Positions 36,993-46,163 of a stretch of DNA of 64,000 nt are shown in pieces. The notes below the pieces were generated by a model. That model saw nothing but the letters and a program-made list of their open reading frames with translations, ran no database searches and was not told where the DNA came from. Numbering within the stretch: position 1 is the first letter of the stretch; each line of letters starts with the position of its first letter. Origin of the DNA: Sphingobium lactosutens DS20 (lineage in GTDB: Bacteria; Pseudomonadota; Alphaproteobacteria; Sphingomonadales; Sphingomonadaceae). A program made the translations under genes and the position numbers. The stretch spans positions 1 to 64,000 of the forward strand of contig NZ_ATDP01000072.1 of NCBI RefSeq assembly GCF_000445105.1, read 5' to 3'.

Positions 36993-38360
36993 ATGGCAAC
37001 CAAAATTCCAGACGCGCCGAAAATCGGCATGGTGTCGCTCGGCTGTCCCAAAAATCTGGTCGATTCCGAGCGTATCCTGACCAAGCTGCGATCCGACGGC
37101 TATCAGATGTCCGCAGATTATGCGGGCGCTGACGTCGTGCTCGTCAACACTTGCGGCTTTCTGGATTCGGCCAAGGAAGAATCGCTCGAAGCGATCGGCG
37201 AAGCGATCGCGGAAAATGGCCGCGTTATCGTGACCGGCTGCATGGGTGACGAGGCCGACGTCATCCGCGCGAAATTCCCCCAAGTGCTCGCCGTCACGGG
37301 CGCACATCAATATGAGCAGGTGGTCAATGCCGTACATGACGCCTCCCCGCCCATTCCCAACGCCTTTGTCGACCTGGTGCCCGAAGGTGGCCTGAAGCTG
37401 ACGCCGCGCCATTACAGCTATCTGAAGATCAGCGAAGGCTGCAACCACCGCTGTTCCTTCTGCATCATCCCCTCGATCCGCGGCGATCTGGTCAGCCGCC
37501 GCATTGATGCCGTGCTCCGGGAAGCGGAAAAGCTGGTCGCGGCGGGGACGAAGGAATTGCTGGTCATCAGCCAGGATACGTCCGCCTATGGCGTCGATAC
37601 CCGGCATGACGTGCGCCAGTGGAAGGGCCGCGATATCCGCGCGCACATGACGGACCTCGCTCGCGAACTGGGGCAATTGCGCACGACGGAAGGCCGCGCG
37701 CCCTGGGTTCGGCTCCACTATGTCTATCCTTATCCCCATGTCGATCAGGTCATTCCGCTAATGGCGGACGGCCTGCTGACGCCCTATCTCGACATCCCCT
37801 TCCAGCACGCCGCACCGAATGTGCTCAAGGCGATGAAGCGGCCGGCCAATGAGGCCAAGGTGCTCGATCGCATCCGCAAATGGCGCGCCATCTGTCCCGA
37901 TATCGCGATCCGGTCATCCTTCGTGGTGGGCTTTCCGGGTGAAACGGAAGCCGATTTCCAATATCTGCTCGACTGGCTGGACGAAGCGCAGCTCGACCGC
38001 GTCGGCGCGTTCCGCTTCGAACCCGTGGAGGGCGCGGCGGCCAATGCCCTGCCCGATGCCGTGCCCGAAGAGGTAAAGGAAGAACGTTACCAGCGGATCA
38101 TGGAAAAGACCGCCGCGATCAGCGCCGCGAAATTGCAGGCGAAGATCGGCCGCATACTGCCCGTCATCATCGACGAAGTGGGCGAGCCCGACGAGGAGGA
38201 CGGCTCCGTCGGCGCGACCGCGCGCTCGCAGGCCGACGCGCCGGAGATCGACGGCAACGTCTTTTTGCGCGACGTGGGTGAGGGACGCCGGGCCGGCGAC
38301 ATCGTCGACATTCTGGTCGAGGATGCCGACGATCACGATCTCTATGGCGTTCCGGCCTGA
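36993..38360 (+). CDS. rimO: Ribosomal protein uS12 methylthiotransferase RimO
   Basis: This 455-residue radical SAM methylthiotransferase modifies an Asp of ribosomal protein S12. The N-terminal MTTase domain has the cluster Cys in [15 protein letters not shown] and TGCMGD. The radical SAM centre is CNHRCSFC, and a TRAM domain closes the C-terminus. The [14 protein letters not shown] and VGFPGE elements fit RimO over MiaB. The ATG at 36993 sits 49 bp after the K+ channel stop; a longer frame runs into that gene and is not needed. Confidence 0.94.
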   Translation: MATKIPDAPKIGMVSLGCPKNLVDSERILTKLRSDGYQMSADYAGADVVLVNTCGFLDSAKEESLEAIGEAIAENGRVIVTGCMGDEADVIRAKFPQVLAVTGAHQYEQVVNAVHDASPPIPNAFVDLVPEGGLKLTPRHYSYLKISEGCNHRCSFCIIPSIRGDLVSRRIDAVLREAEKLVAAGTKELLVISQDTSAYGVDTRHDVRQWKGRDIRAHMTDLARELGQLRTTEGRAPWVRLHYVYPYPHVDQVIPLMADGLLTPYLDIPFQHAAPNVLKAMKRPANEAKVLDRIRKWRAICPDIAIRSSFVVGFPGETEADFQYLLDWLDEAQLDRVGAFRFEPVEGAAANALPDAVPEEVKEERYQRIMEKTAAISAAKLQAKIGRILPVIIDEVGEPDEEDGSVGATARSQADAPEIDGNVFLRDVGEGRRAGDIVDILVEDADDHDLYGVPA

Positions 38361-38397
38361 ACCACGGGCCGTCCCGCCAAAACCTTGCGCATGACGA

Positions 38398-39219
38398 TCA
38401 GGGCTTTGCGAACGCGTCCTGATATTCGGTCTTGATGGCTTTGCGCATGGCGGCGTCCACCGGCAGCGTGACCTCATAGGTGCCTTCGGCATAAGGGCCG
38501 GCGCTATAGGGACCGATGATGACGGTCATGCTGTCGATCAGCTTGCCGTCTTTCGAGGTGGGGACGAGCACTTGCTCCATCGGGTCAATGCATTTGGTGA
38601 ATTCATCATCCCCGGCCACGACCGGCTCCCCGCGCTTTTCCGCACGCTGCTTGTCGAGTTCCGCGCAGAAACGGTCCCGGATGGCGGCGGCAAAGGCCGT
38701 GGGCGATGTCATCAACGCCTTGACGCTGGTTTCGCGCTGGCGGACCTTGTCCCACAGAACCACGTCATAGCCGGTCATGCCATGGGCACCGCCCGAATAG
38801 ACATAGGTCTGCGATCGCAAGGACAGGAATCGCGGCGTATCGGCCGCCACCGTCCATTCCGTCTCCAGACTATGGGGCCGGAACGGATAGCCGGACGCCT
38901 TGGCCGACGCGCTATCTTCCTGCGCCATTTTGAGCGCGTCGGCCTTGCTGCTCTCCATTGCTTTGCGAAACGTGTTGACCAAAGCGGGGATGGCTGCGGC
39001 TTCCGCAGGATAAGAATAGGCAAATTCGAGCAGTTCGCTCTTGTCGCTCTGTGAAAAGGGCGCTGCGGGGGATGACGGCGGCGGCGTCGCGCCCGCCATG
39101 TTATTGGCGAATTGCGTGGCTGCTGCGCTGGACACCGCATTGCCGGCAGCCTCGTCGCCGGTGGGCGAGCATGCCACCGCAAGCAGCGCCGCCGCCGCGA
39201 TCATCCCGCCGCCGCGCAT
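38398..39219 (-). CDS. Lipoprotein with DUF4163/DUF3298 (RsiV/PdaC-like) domain
   Basis: This 273-residue protein starts with a lipoprotein signal (AAAALLAVAC). The body has SLRSQTYVYSGGAHGMTGYDVVLWD, close to the GGAHP(G) pattern of DUF3298 and RsiV/PdaC-type domains, and IGPYSAGPYAEGTYEVTLP. RsiV anti-sigma and PdaC deacetylase share this fold, but I see no sigma or deacetylase part. It is probably a periplasmic lipoprotein of unknown job. The start overlaps the stop of the small gene upstream by one base. Confidence 0.83.
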   Translation of the reverse strand: MRGGGMIAAAALLAVACSPTGDEAAGNAVSSAAATQFANNMAGATPPPSSPAAPFSQSDKSELLEFAYSYPAEAAAIPALVNTFRKAMESSKADALKMAQEDSASAKASGYPFRPHSLETEWTVAADTPRFLSLRSQTYVYSGGAHGMTGYDVVLWDKVRQRETSVKALMTSPTAFAAAIRDRFCAELDKQRAEKRGEPVVAGDDEFTKCIDPMEQVLVPTSKDGKLIDSMTVIIGPYSAGPYAEGTYEVTLPVDAAMRKAIKTEYQDAFAKP

Positions 39220-39425
39220 CAGTGAGCCTGCGCCTGTGCGGCGCGGCAGCGCTCACCAATGGCCTTGCGCGCATAGTCGCTTTCCAGGGCGCGTCCGGCA
39301 TTGGACCAGCCTTCGGCGATCAAAGCCTGCTGAACGGCATTGCCATTGTCGAAGCGACCGGTTTCGGCGAGCGCATAGGCCCTGGCGCGAGCCGCCTGCA
39401 GGCTGCGGTCATCTGCATAAGTCAT
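39219..39425 (-). CDS. Small hypothetical protein co-transcribed with the lipoprotein
   Basis: This 68-residue protein runs MTYADDRSLQAARARAYAL, then FDNGNAVQQALIAEGW, and ends in a His. It is Ala/Arg-rich and predicted helical, without signal or membrane segment. AAGGAG stands before the ATG at 39425. The stop overlaps the lipoprotein start by one base, so the two are coupled. I do not recognise the family. Confidence 0.72.
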   Translation of the reverse strand: MTYADDRSLQAARARAYALAETGRFDNGNAVQQALIAEGWSNAGRALESDYARKAIGERCRAAQAQAH

Positions 39426-39566
39426 CGTCCATCTCCTTGTTTCTTCTGGCGTTCCTTTTAGGCCCATCGGCCTTGCGAGGCAAAGTCACATTGGGTCGGC
39501 CGTGCCGCGCGCGCGACGGGAAATTGCCTCTTCCCCTCCTCGGGGAGTTTCCCTTACACCGGCAGC

Positions 39567-40964
39567 ATGATCGACTTTTCCGACCTGCTCAAGCCAGACA
39601 ACCAACAGCCAGCGCACATGATCCAATTACTGGATCCGGGCAGCTACGAAGGCTGGAGCAGCGAGCAATCTGCCTCAATTCGCAGCATGCTTTCCGCACA
39701 GAAGTTTCGCGGCAAGATTGGCGACCATGCGCTGTTGTGGGGTGAAGGCCAGCAGGACTGGTCAGTCGTCGCCGTCGTGCCTGATCGGGAGAAAATGGGG
39801 CCATGGTGCCTCGCCAAGCTGGCCGAAGCCCTGCCGGAAGGCCAATATCGCCTCGCCGACGGACGGGCGGGTGAGGCGGCGCTTGGCTGGCTGTTGGCGC
39901 ACTATCGTTTCGATCGTTATCGCCAGGACGACAATGGCACGAGCGCCAGGGTGCTTTTGACCCAGGACGTCGCTCGCATCGAACCGATGCTGCATCTGGC
40001 CCGCGCGACCGCCTTGGTGCGCGATCTGGTCAATATCCCGGCCGCCGACATGGGGCCGCCCGACCTGGAGCAGGCGGTGCAACGCGTCGCGCAACTGTTT
40101 GGAGCGCACGTCACTACAACGCGGGGCGACGCGCTGGAACAGGGCTTTCCGATGATCCACGCCGTCGGCAAGGCGGCCGACCGCAGTTTCGCCCCGCGCC
40201 TGATAGAATTGGAATGGGGCGACCCGTCCCACCCTCGTCTAGCGCTGGCGGGCAAGGGCATCTGCTTTGACAGCGGCGGGCTGGACATCAAACCGTCATC
40301 GGGCATGCGCCTGATGAAGAAGGACATGGGCGGGGCCGCCCACGCGCTGGGCCTGGCGAAATTGATCATGTCAAGCCGCCTGCCGGTCCGGCTGCACCTG
40401 CTGATCGCTGCGGCCGAAAACGCCATTGGCGCCAACGCCTTTCGCCCTGGCGACATATTGCGCAGCCGCAAGGGCCTGACCGTCGAAATCGGCAACACCG
40501 ATGCGGAAGGCCGCCTTGTCCTGGGGGACGCCCTCACCCGCGCTGGCGAGGAAAAGCCAGACCTGGTGATAGATTTCGCGACGTTGACTGGGGCGGCGCG
40601 CGTCGCGGTCGGGCCCGATCTGCCGGCCTTATTCTGCAACGATGATGCGCTGGCCGCGCAGGCTTTGGCGCATGGCGCCGCCGTTGAGGACCCGCTCTGG
40701 CGGTTGCCTTTGTGGGACCCCTATGCCGATATGCTGAAATCTGACTTGGCCGATATCAACAATGCCGGAGACGGCGGCTTTGCCGGCGCGATCACCGCAG
40801 CCTTGTTCCTGAAACGCTTTGTCCCGGACAATATACCCTGGCTCCACCTCGACACATTTGCCTGGCGTCCGGCGGCAAAACCAGGCCGGCCCAAGGGCGG
40901 AGAGGCGCTGGGCATGCGCGCCATATTCCAGTTGCTTCAGGAGCGCTATCGCCCCCAACGATGA
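39567..40964 (+). CDS. Leucyl aminopeptidase family (M17) metalloprotease
   Basis: This 465-residue protein has the M17 active site in full: GKGICFDSGGLDIKPS with the metal-binding Lys and Asp, KDMGGAAHA, and the family NTDAEGRLVLGDAL holding the metal Asp/Glu and catalytic Arg. Two metal ions activate water to release N-terminal residues. The N-terminal domain is shorter and less conserved than in PepA, as in the PepB-like/M17 family proteins. It is cytoplasmic; the substrate range is unknown. Confidence 0.92.
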   Translation: MIDFSDLLKPDNQQPAHMIQLLDPGSYEGWSSEQSASIRSMLSAQKFRGKIGDHALLWGEGQQDWSVVAVVPDREKMGPWCLAKLAEALPEGQYRLADGRAGEAALGWLLAHYRFDRYRQDDNGTSARVLLTQDVARIEPMLHLARATALVRDLVNIPAADMGPPDLEQAVQRVAQLFGAHVTTTRGDALEQGFPMIHAVGKAADRSFAPRLIELEWGDPSHPRLALAGKGICFDSGGLDIKPSSGMRLMKKDMGGAAHALGLAKLIMSSRLPVRLHLLIAAAENAIGANAFRPGDILRSRKGLTVEIGNTDAEGRLVLGDALTRAGEEKPDLVIDFATLTGAARVAVGPDLPALFCNDDALAAQALAHGAAVEDPLWRLPLWDPYADMLKSDLADINNAGDGGFAGAITAALFLKRFVPDNIPWLHLDTFAWRPAAKPGRPKGGEALGMRAIFQLLQERYRPQR

Positions 40965-41023
40965 CGCATTTACAAAGGCCTATCCGTTACGCAACCGGAT
41001 TGGCCATCGCGCGTTAAGCGGGC

Positions 41024-41431
41024 ATGAACGCCCTTTCAGCCAGTCACTCCGCCGCCGAGATCAACCGCCCGGGCATCCCGTCGCTGCGTCAATGGATGTC
41101 GACGCTGGTCGATTATGTGCGTTCGGGCAAACCAGACCTGACCAATCGCCAGATGGCGTTGATGATGACCGTGTATATCAGTTCCGGGCCGCATACCGTG
41201 CGTGGCCTTGCCGAAACGCTGCATGTGTCGAAGCCGGTCATCACCCGCGCGCTCAATAAATTGTCGGCGCTCGGCTATCTGCGGCGGGAGCGCGATGTTG
41301 CGGACCGCCGCAATATTTTCATCACGCGAACCCCCAAGGGCGCGGAATTTCTTGACGCCTTTAACCTTTTCATCGCAGGAACCGCGCGCGATGAACGGAC
41401 TGACACCCCCGCTGCGGAGCGCTCCGCCTGA
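41024..41431 (+). CDS. MarR family transcriptional regulator
   Basis: This 135-residue winged-helix protein contains LTNRQMALMMTVYIS, TVRGLAETLHVSKPVITRALNKLSALGYLRRER and RNIFITRTPKGAEF. Recognition helix and wing are clear, and the wing has the DRRN element typical of MarR. It probably represses nearby genes or a resistance or degradation function; the ligand cannot be seen. Its last 41 bp overlap the next gene in another frame, so the run marR, NlpC/P60, argC is tightly coupled. Confidence 0.87.
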   Translation: MNALSASHSAAEINRPGIPSLRQWMSTLVDYVRSGKPDLTNRQMALMMTVYISSGPHTVRGLAETLHVSKPVITRALNKLSALGYLRRERDVADRRNIFITRTPKGAEFLDAFNLFIAGTARDERTDTPAAERSA

Positions 41432-42299
41432 AAGAACCCGGTTCAGGCTGCAAGGCCGTTCGGTTGCGCTGGACCGGCGCGTTCATGCCGCGCGCGGCGA
41501 CCTTGCCGATCTCTCACTGGCCGGCACGCTTTTTTCGGCTCATTATGCGCGCGCCGTCGCGCTGACTTGCGTCGCGCCCGGCACTCCCTTGCTGGCGGCA
41601 GCGTCCCCCACGGCCGAAGCGGTGAGCGAGTTGGTGCGTGGTGAAATATTTCACGCTCTGGACGTGACCACCGATTGGGCCTGGGGATTTTGCGGGCATG
41701 ATGGCTATGTCGGCTACATCCGGCGCGACGCGCTCGATGCCGAAGAGCAGCCAACCCACCGGATAACCGCCCTGACTGCCCCCCTGTTCAGCGCGCCCGA
41801 CATCAAGTCGACGATCGCGGATTATTGGCCGCTCGGCGCCATATTCGCCGGTGACATGGACGGCGCCTTTGCGGCCTGCGCCGAAGGCTTCGTGCATATG
41901 CGCCATATCGAGCCGATCGACGCGCCTGTGTCAGACTGGGTTGCGGTAGCCGAGGACCATCTTGGCAAACCCTATGTGTGGGGCGGACGCGGACATCGCG
42001 GTATCGATTGTTCCGGGCTGGTCCAGGTCGCACTGGGCCGCGCGGGACTGAGCGTGCCCCGGGACACGGATTTGCAGTGTGAAGGGATCGGGACGCCCAT
42101 CGACAGCGACGCAAAGCTGGAGCGGGGAGATCTTATTTTCTTCCCCGGCCATGTCGGCATCATGACAGACGGCAGCACCCTCTTGCATGCCAACGCCCAT
42201 TGGATGGCCGTGGTCAAGGAACCGCTGGCCGACGTCGTCGCGCGCCTGGCGGCTGACCACCCCACACCTATCATCGCGCGGCGCAGGGTAAGCTTATGA
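41391..42299 (+). CDS. NlpC/P60 family cysteine peptidase with SH3-like N-terminal domains
   Basis: This 302-residue protein has two SH3b-like modules in residues about 20-170 (GTLFSAHYARAV, then HDGYVGYIRRDAL) and an NlpC/P60 domain at the C-terminus. The active-site Cys is in GIDCSGLVQVALG and the His in GHVGIM; the third residue is HANAHW. Such enzymes cut gamma-D-Glu-meso-DAP or related bonds in cell wall peptides. There is no signal peptide, so it may act on muropeptides in the cytoplasm as a recycling enzyme. It starts inside marR and ends inside argC. Confidence 0.86.
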   Translation: MNGLTPPLRSAPPERTRFRLQGRSVALDRRVHAARGDLADLSLAGTLFSAHYARAVALTCVAPGTPLLAAASPTAEAVSELVRGEIFHALDVTTDWAWGFCGHDGYVGYIRRDALDAEEQPTHRITALTAPLFSAPDIKSTIADYWPLGAIFAGDMDGAFAACAEGFVHMRHIEPIDAPVSDWVAVAEDHLGKPYVWGGRGHRGIDCSGLVQVALGRAGLSVPRDTDLQCEGIGTPIDSDAKLERGDLIFFPGHVGIMTDGSTLLHANAHWMAVVKEPLADVVARLAADHPTPIIARRRVSL

Positions 42300-43231
42300 C
42301 GACCAAGGTTTTCATTGACGGTGGTCATGGAACGACCGGGATCGAAATCGCCGAGCGGCTGGCCGGGCGCCCGGAACTCTCGCTGATTGCGCTCGACATT
42401 GAGGATCGCAGAAACGCCGCCGCCCGGCGCGACGCGCTGAACGCTGCGGACGTCGTCATCCTGTGCCTGCCCGACGACGCCGCGCGCGAGTCAGTGGCGC
42501 TCATCGACAATGACCATACGCGAGTCATCGACGCCTCCACCGCCCATCGCGTCGCTGATGGATGGACCTACGGATTTCCCGAACTGGAACCGGGCCACCG
42601 GGAACGCCTGGCGGCCAGTCGCTATGTCGCCAATCCGGGCTGCTGGCCCACGGGCTTTCTGGCATTGATGCGCCCGCTGGTGCTTGCGGGCCTGATTCCT
42701 GCCGACTGGCCTGTCACCGTATCGGGGGCATCAGGCTATTCGGGCGGTGGCAAGACGATGATCGCCGACTATGAAGCGTCAGCAGCGCAGCCCAGCGCGT
42801 TCCGGCCCTATGGGCTGAATCTCACGCATAAGCATGTGCCGGAAATGACACGCTATTCCGGGCTGACGCACCCGCCCCTCTTCGCACCCGCCGTCGCCAA
42901 CGCCTATCGCGGGATGATCGTGGAGGTGCCGTTGCAGTTGCGCGCCATGCCCGGCGCGCCATCGCTCGCAGATATTCACGATGTGTTGGCATCGGCCTAT
43001 GCCGGGTCCCCGATCGTCACGCTGGAAGACAGCGCCGCCATGTCGGGCGTGCCACTGGAATATGTCGGTGCGAGCGACCGTCTGGCCTTGTTCCTGTTCG
43101 GCAATCCGGACACCGGCCAGGCCCGGCTGGTCGCCGCGCTCGACAATCTGGGCAAGGGCGCGGCCGGCGCGGCGGTGCAAAATCTCAACATCCTCGCCGG
43201 ATTGCCCGAAACCGCGGGGCTACGCCTTTAA
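42296..43231 (+). CDS. argC: N-acetyl-gamma-glutamyl-phosphate reductase, type 2
   Basis: This 311-residue short-form ArgC makes N-acetylglutamate semialdehyde in arginine synthesis. The N-terminal Rossmann part begins VFIDGGHGTTGIEIAERL, and the catalytic Cys lies in NPGCWPTGF. The GYSGGGK and HKHVPEM motifs are those of the type-2 enzyme (about 310 residues), against about 340 for type 1. It starts in the stop of the NlpC/P60 gene (ATGA). I see no ARG-box operator. Confidence 0.93.
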   Translation: MTTKVFIDGGHGTTGIEIAERLAGRPELSLIALDIEDRRNAAARRDALNAADVVILCLPDDAARESVALIDNDHTRVIDASTAHRVADGWTYGFPELEPGHRERLAASRYVANPGCWPTGFLALMRPLVLAGLIPADWPVTVSGASGYSGGGKTMIADYEASAAQPSAFRPYGLNLTHKHVPEMTRYSGLTHPPLFAPAVANAYRGMIVEVPLQLRAMPGAPSLADIHDVLASAYAGSPIVTLEDSAAMSGVPLEYVGASDRLALFLFGNPDTGQARLVAALDNLGKGAAGAAVQNLNILAGLPETAGLRL

Positions 43232-43238
43232 GCTGACA

Positions 43239-43448
43239 TCAGTGGACGGTGCCTGTCGGTTGGTCGACGGCCAGCAATATGATGAGACGTTCGATCTGCC
43301 GCCAGTGGCAGAAATGGATATGGTTGCCCTGGTCGAGGCTTCGGCCGGCGCGAGCGGCCGCTTCATAGCCGGCATTGGCGCCAAATTGGCTGATCAGTTC
43401 AGCCGCGTCGTCGATGCTTTTCCGGTCCGACAGATATGGCAATTGCAT
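43239..43448 (-). CDS. Small conserved-looking hypothetical protein
   Basis: This 69-residue protein reads MQLPYLSDRKSIDDAAELIS, then GYEAAARAGRSLDQGNHIHF, and a Trp/Arg/Ile-rich helix (CHWRQIERLIILLAVDQ). The mixed, structured composition marks it as coding rather than a shadow. It has a GGGGAG ribosome site about ten bases upstream and sits tail-to-tail with argC, eight bases apart. I do not know the family; no signal peptide. Confidence 0.65.
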   Translation of the reverse strand: MQLPYLSDRKSIDDAAELISQFGANAGYEAAARAGRSLDQGNHIHFCHWRQIERLIILLAVDQPTGTVH

Positions 43449-43663
43449 GGCGCGCCCCCGCTCCCCGTATCGTTGAGACCATATCGACCCAAGAATCGTG
43501 CCAAAGATACGGATTGGCCGAGAGGCTGGAACAGCATGATGAAGACGCCCTTAGGCATGTCCCGCGCTGAGACGAATATCCCGTTTCAGGACGCTTCGAT
43601 CCATTTCGGACAATGGCGCAAAGGCGCTGGCGTCGCCGGGCATAGCATGGCAAGGACCACCCC

Positions 43664-43837
43664 ATGAAGGATCGTCGCTCCACCCCGACCGGATCGGGCG
43701 CCATCATCGCGCTGCTGATTCTCGTCGGCACGATCGGCGGCGGACTGCTGGGTCAGCCGACGATCGGACTGCTGAGCGGACTCGCGCTGGGCATCATCAT
43801 CGCTCTGCTGATTTATCTGGGCGAACGCGGCAAATAA
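43664..43837 (+). CDS. Small two-helix membrane protein
   Basis: This 57-residue protein begins MKDRRSTPTGSG and continues into two hydrophobic helices (AIIALLILVGTIGGGLLG, then TIGLLSGLALGIIIALLIYL), ending GERGK. AAGGA lies nine bases before the ATG. The charged ends on both sides suit a small inner-membrane hairpin. Its function is unknown. It is divergent from the 69-residue gene and precedes the sugar dehydrogenase. Confidence 0.68.
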   Translation: MKDRRSTPTGSGAIIALLILVGTIGGGLLGQPTIGLLSGLALGIIIALLIYLGERGK

Positions 43838-43898
43838 GCGGCGGCGCAGACGGGCAATCACCTTGCCCGAAACCCGATCGCCGCATAGATGTTGGCGC

Positions 43899-45224
43899 AT
43901 GAACAAGCATTTCATCATCCTGCCCCTTGTCGCCATCGCGCTCGTTGGCGGTGGTTTTCTCTATCTGGCGCAGGGCGACACGGCCCGATTGCCCGCAGGC
44001 GCGGATACGGGCCGGGAACCGGTCTTCACCAGCCCCCGCAGCGAGATGATCCCGACCGTCAACATCGCCGAGGTGAAGCCGTGGAAAGCGGGTGAAAAAC
44101 CTGTCGCCGCTAAGGGGCTGGCGGTTGAGCGCTTCGCCGAAGGCCTGGCGCATCCGCGATCCATGTTGCGGCTGCCCAATGGCGACATATTGGTCGCGGA
44201 AACCAACAGCCCGCCGCGTCCCAAGGACGGCATTGTCCAGCGGGTAATGAATTACCTGATGGACAAGGCAGGCGCCGGCGTTCCCTCCGCCAACCGCATC
44301 ACACTGCTGCGCGACACCGACAAGGACGGCCGGGCCGACACGAAGACGGCCTTTCTGACTGGGCTCAATTCCCCCTATGGCATGGCCCTGATCGGCGACA
44401 CGCTTTACGTCGCCAACACCGATGCGCTGATGGCTTTCCCGTATAAGGAAGGCGACACGAAGATCAGCGCCGCCGGGCGCAAGATCATCGACCTGCCCGC
44501 CCAATCGCCCAACCAGCATTGGACCAAGAGCATGGTCGCGTCGCCCGACGGGCTGCTGTACATCGGCGTCGGATCGAACAGCAATATCGGCGAAAATGGG
44601 CTGGAGCGCGAGCGCAACCGCGCGGTCGTGTTCGAAGTGAACCCCAGGAACGGGTATAAGCGCGTCTTCGCCTCGGGCTTGCGCAACCCTGTGGGCCTTG
44701 CCTTCGAACCCAAGAGCGGCGCGCTCTGGGGTGTCGTCAACGAACGCGACATGCTGGGCGCGGACCTGGTTCCCGATTATCTGACGCGGATCGAATTTGG
44801 CGCCTTCTATGGCTGGCCGTGGAATTATTGGGGCGGGTATGAGGACCGTCGTGTCCAGCCGCAGCGCCCGGAAATTCGCGAATATACCAAGCGGCCAGAT
44901 TATGCGCTGGGCAACCATGTCGCGCCGCTCGGCCTGACCTTTGCCGACAAGATGAAACTGGGCGCACCCTTCACCGACGGCGCCTTCGTCGGCCTCCATG
45001 GCAGCTGGAACCGCAAGCCCGCCTCCGGTTACAAGGTGGTGTTCGTCGGCTTCGATGACGGGGAGGCCGGCAAGGCGAAGCCGGTCGATGTGCTGACCGG
45101 ATTCCTGGACGAGGATGGCGACGCCCACGGCCGCCCTGTCGACGTGACGGCCGATGCGCAGGGCGCGTTGCTGGTGAGCGACGATGTCGGCGGGATCGTC
45201 TGGCGCGTCACCATGGCACAATGA
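43899..45224 (+). CDS. PQQ-dependent sugar dehydrogenase (sorbosone dehydrogenase-like)
   Basis: This 441-residue protein has an N-terminal membrane anchor or signal (IILPLVAIALVGGGFLYLAQ) and the six-bladed propeller of the glucose/sorbosone dehydrogenase family. Typical stretches are GLAHPRSMLRLPNGDILVAETN, SGLRNPVGLAFEP, and LGLTFADKMKLG followed by GAFVGLHGSWNR. Such proteins oxidise sugars in the periplasm with PQQ, although many members are not proved to bind it. No PQQ synthesis genes are near. Start chosen at the ATG before the signal. Confidence 0.85.
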   Translation: MNKHFIILPLVAIALVGGGFLYLAQGDTARLPAGADTGREPVFTSPRSEMIPTVNIAEVKPWKAGEKPVAAKGLAVERFAEGLAHPRSMLRLPNGDILVAETNSPPRPKDGIVQRVMNYLMDKAGAGVPSANRITLLRDTDKDGRADTKTAFLTGLNSPYGMALIGDTLYVANTDALMAFPYKEGDTKISAAGRKIIDLPAQSPNQHWTKSMVASPDGLLYIGVGSNSNIGENGLERERNRAVVFEVNPRNGYKRVFASGLRNPVGLAFEPKSGALWGVVNERDMLGADLVPDYLTRIEFGAFYGWPWNYWGGYEDRRVQPQRPEIREYTKRPDYALGNHVAPLGLTFADKMKLGAPFTDGAFVGLHGSWNRKPASGYKVVFVGFDDGEAGKAKPVDVLTGFLDEDGDAHGRPVDVTADAQGALLVSDDVGGIVWRVTMAQ

Positions 45225-45240
45225 GCGGCAAGGCTGGCGA

Positions 45241-46059
45241 TCAGATCGTCAGCCCGTTCCTGCCGGCCAGTTCCACGACATATTGCCAGGCGACGCGGCC
45301 CGACCGGCTGCCGCGCTGCGTCGCCCATTGAATCGCTTCCAGCCGATCGACGGGGAGCCCCAGCGTTTGCGCATAGCCCTCAACAATCGCGACATAAGCG
45401 TCCTGATCGATCGCATGAAAGCCAAGGCTGAGACCGAAGCGATCCGACAGCGCCATCTTGTCGTCTATCACGTCGCGCGGATTGATAGGATCATCCTGCT
45501 CGGCCAGGTGGCGGGGCACGATGTGCCGGCGATTGGACGTGACATATAGCCGCACATTGGCCGGCCGAGCGGCCGTCCCGCCTTGCAACAGCGATCGCAG
45601 CGCGCGGGCGTCACCAGCCCCCTGCTCATCAAAGCCCAGATCGTCGAGGAACAGTATGAAAGGACGCTCGCTGCCCCGCAGCAGCGCGAACAGCGATGGC
45701 AGGCTGGCCAACTGGTCGATGGCGCATTGCATCAGGGCGATGTCACGCCCTTCCCGCTGCAATTTGCCGACGACAGCGGCCACCGCCGCGGATTTGCCAG
45801 TCCCGCGCGCCCCCCATAACAGCACGTCATGCGCGGCATAGCCATCAGCCAGACGACGGCTATTGGCGAGCAGCGCCTCCTTCTGCGCGTCGATCCCGGT
45901 CAGCAAGTCGTAATCGACTGGCGCAAAATCCTCGACCGGGTGGACGACATGACCGTCCCAGACGTAAGCCGACGCAGTCGACAGGTCAGCGGGAGAAGCC
46001 GGAGGCGGCGCCATCCGCTCCAGCGCTTCGGCAATGCGGGTCAAAAGGGCATCGTTCAT
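45241..46059 (-). CDS. DUF815 family AAA+ ATPase
   Basis: This 272-residue protein has Walker A (GARGTGKSAAV, near residue 83) and Walker B with the acidic run FILFLDDLGFDE, and the sensor YVTSNRRHIV. These fit the DUF815 family, an AAA+ group without a known substrate. The N-terminal part (VDYDLLTGIDAQKEAL) is also typical. It is soluble. It converges on the sugar dehydrogenase and is divergent from the threonylcarbamoyl-AMP synthase. Confidence 0.88.
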   Translation of the reverse strand: MNDALLTRIAEALERMAPPPASPADLSTASAYVWDGHVVHPVEDFAPVDYDLLTGIDAQKEALLANSRRLADGYAAHDVLLWGARGTGKSAAVAAVVGKLQREGRDIALMQCAIDQLASLPSLFALLRGSERPFILFLDDLGFDEQGAGDARALRSLLQGGTAARPANVRLYVTSNRRHIVPRHLAEQDDPINPRDVIDDKMALSDRFGLSLGFHAIDQDAYVAIVEGYAQTLGLPVDRLEAIQWATQRGSRSGRVAWQYVVELAGRNGLTI

Positions 46060-46163
46060 TTCCTGCCCTTAGATCATTTCCGCAGTGGAGGGAAAGCGCG
46101 GCGAACGTCCTGTCATTGTGCTGACGCAATGGCCTTTTACTCGCTCAGCTTGGGGACTATAGC

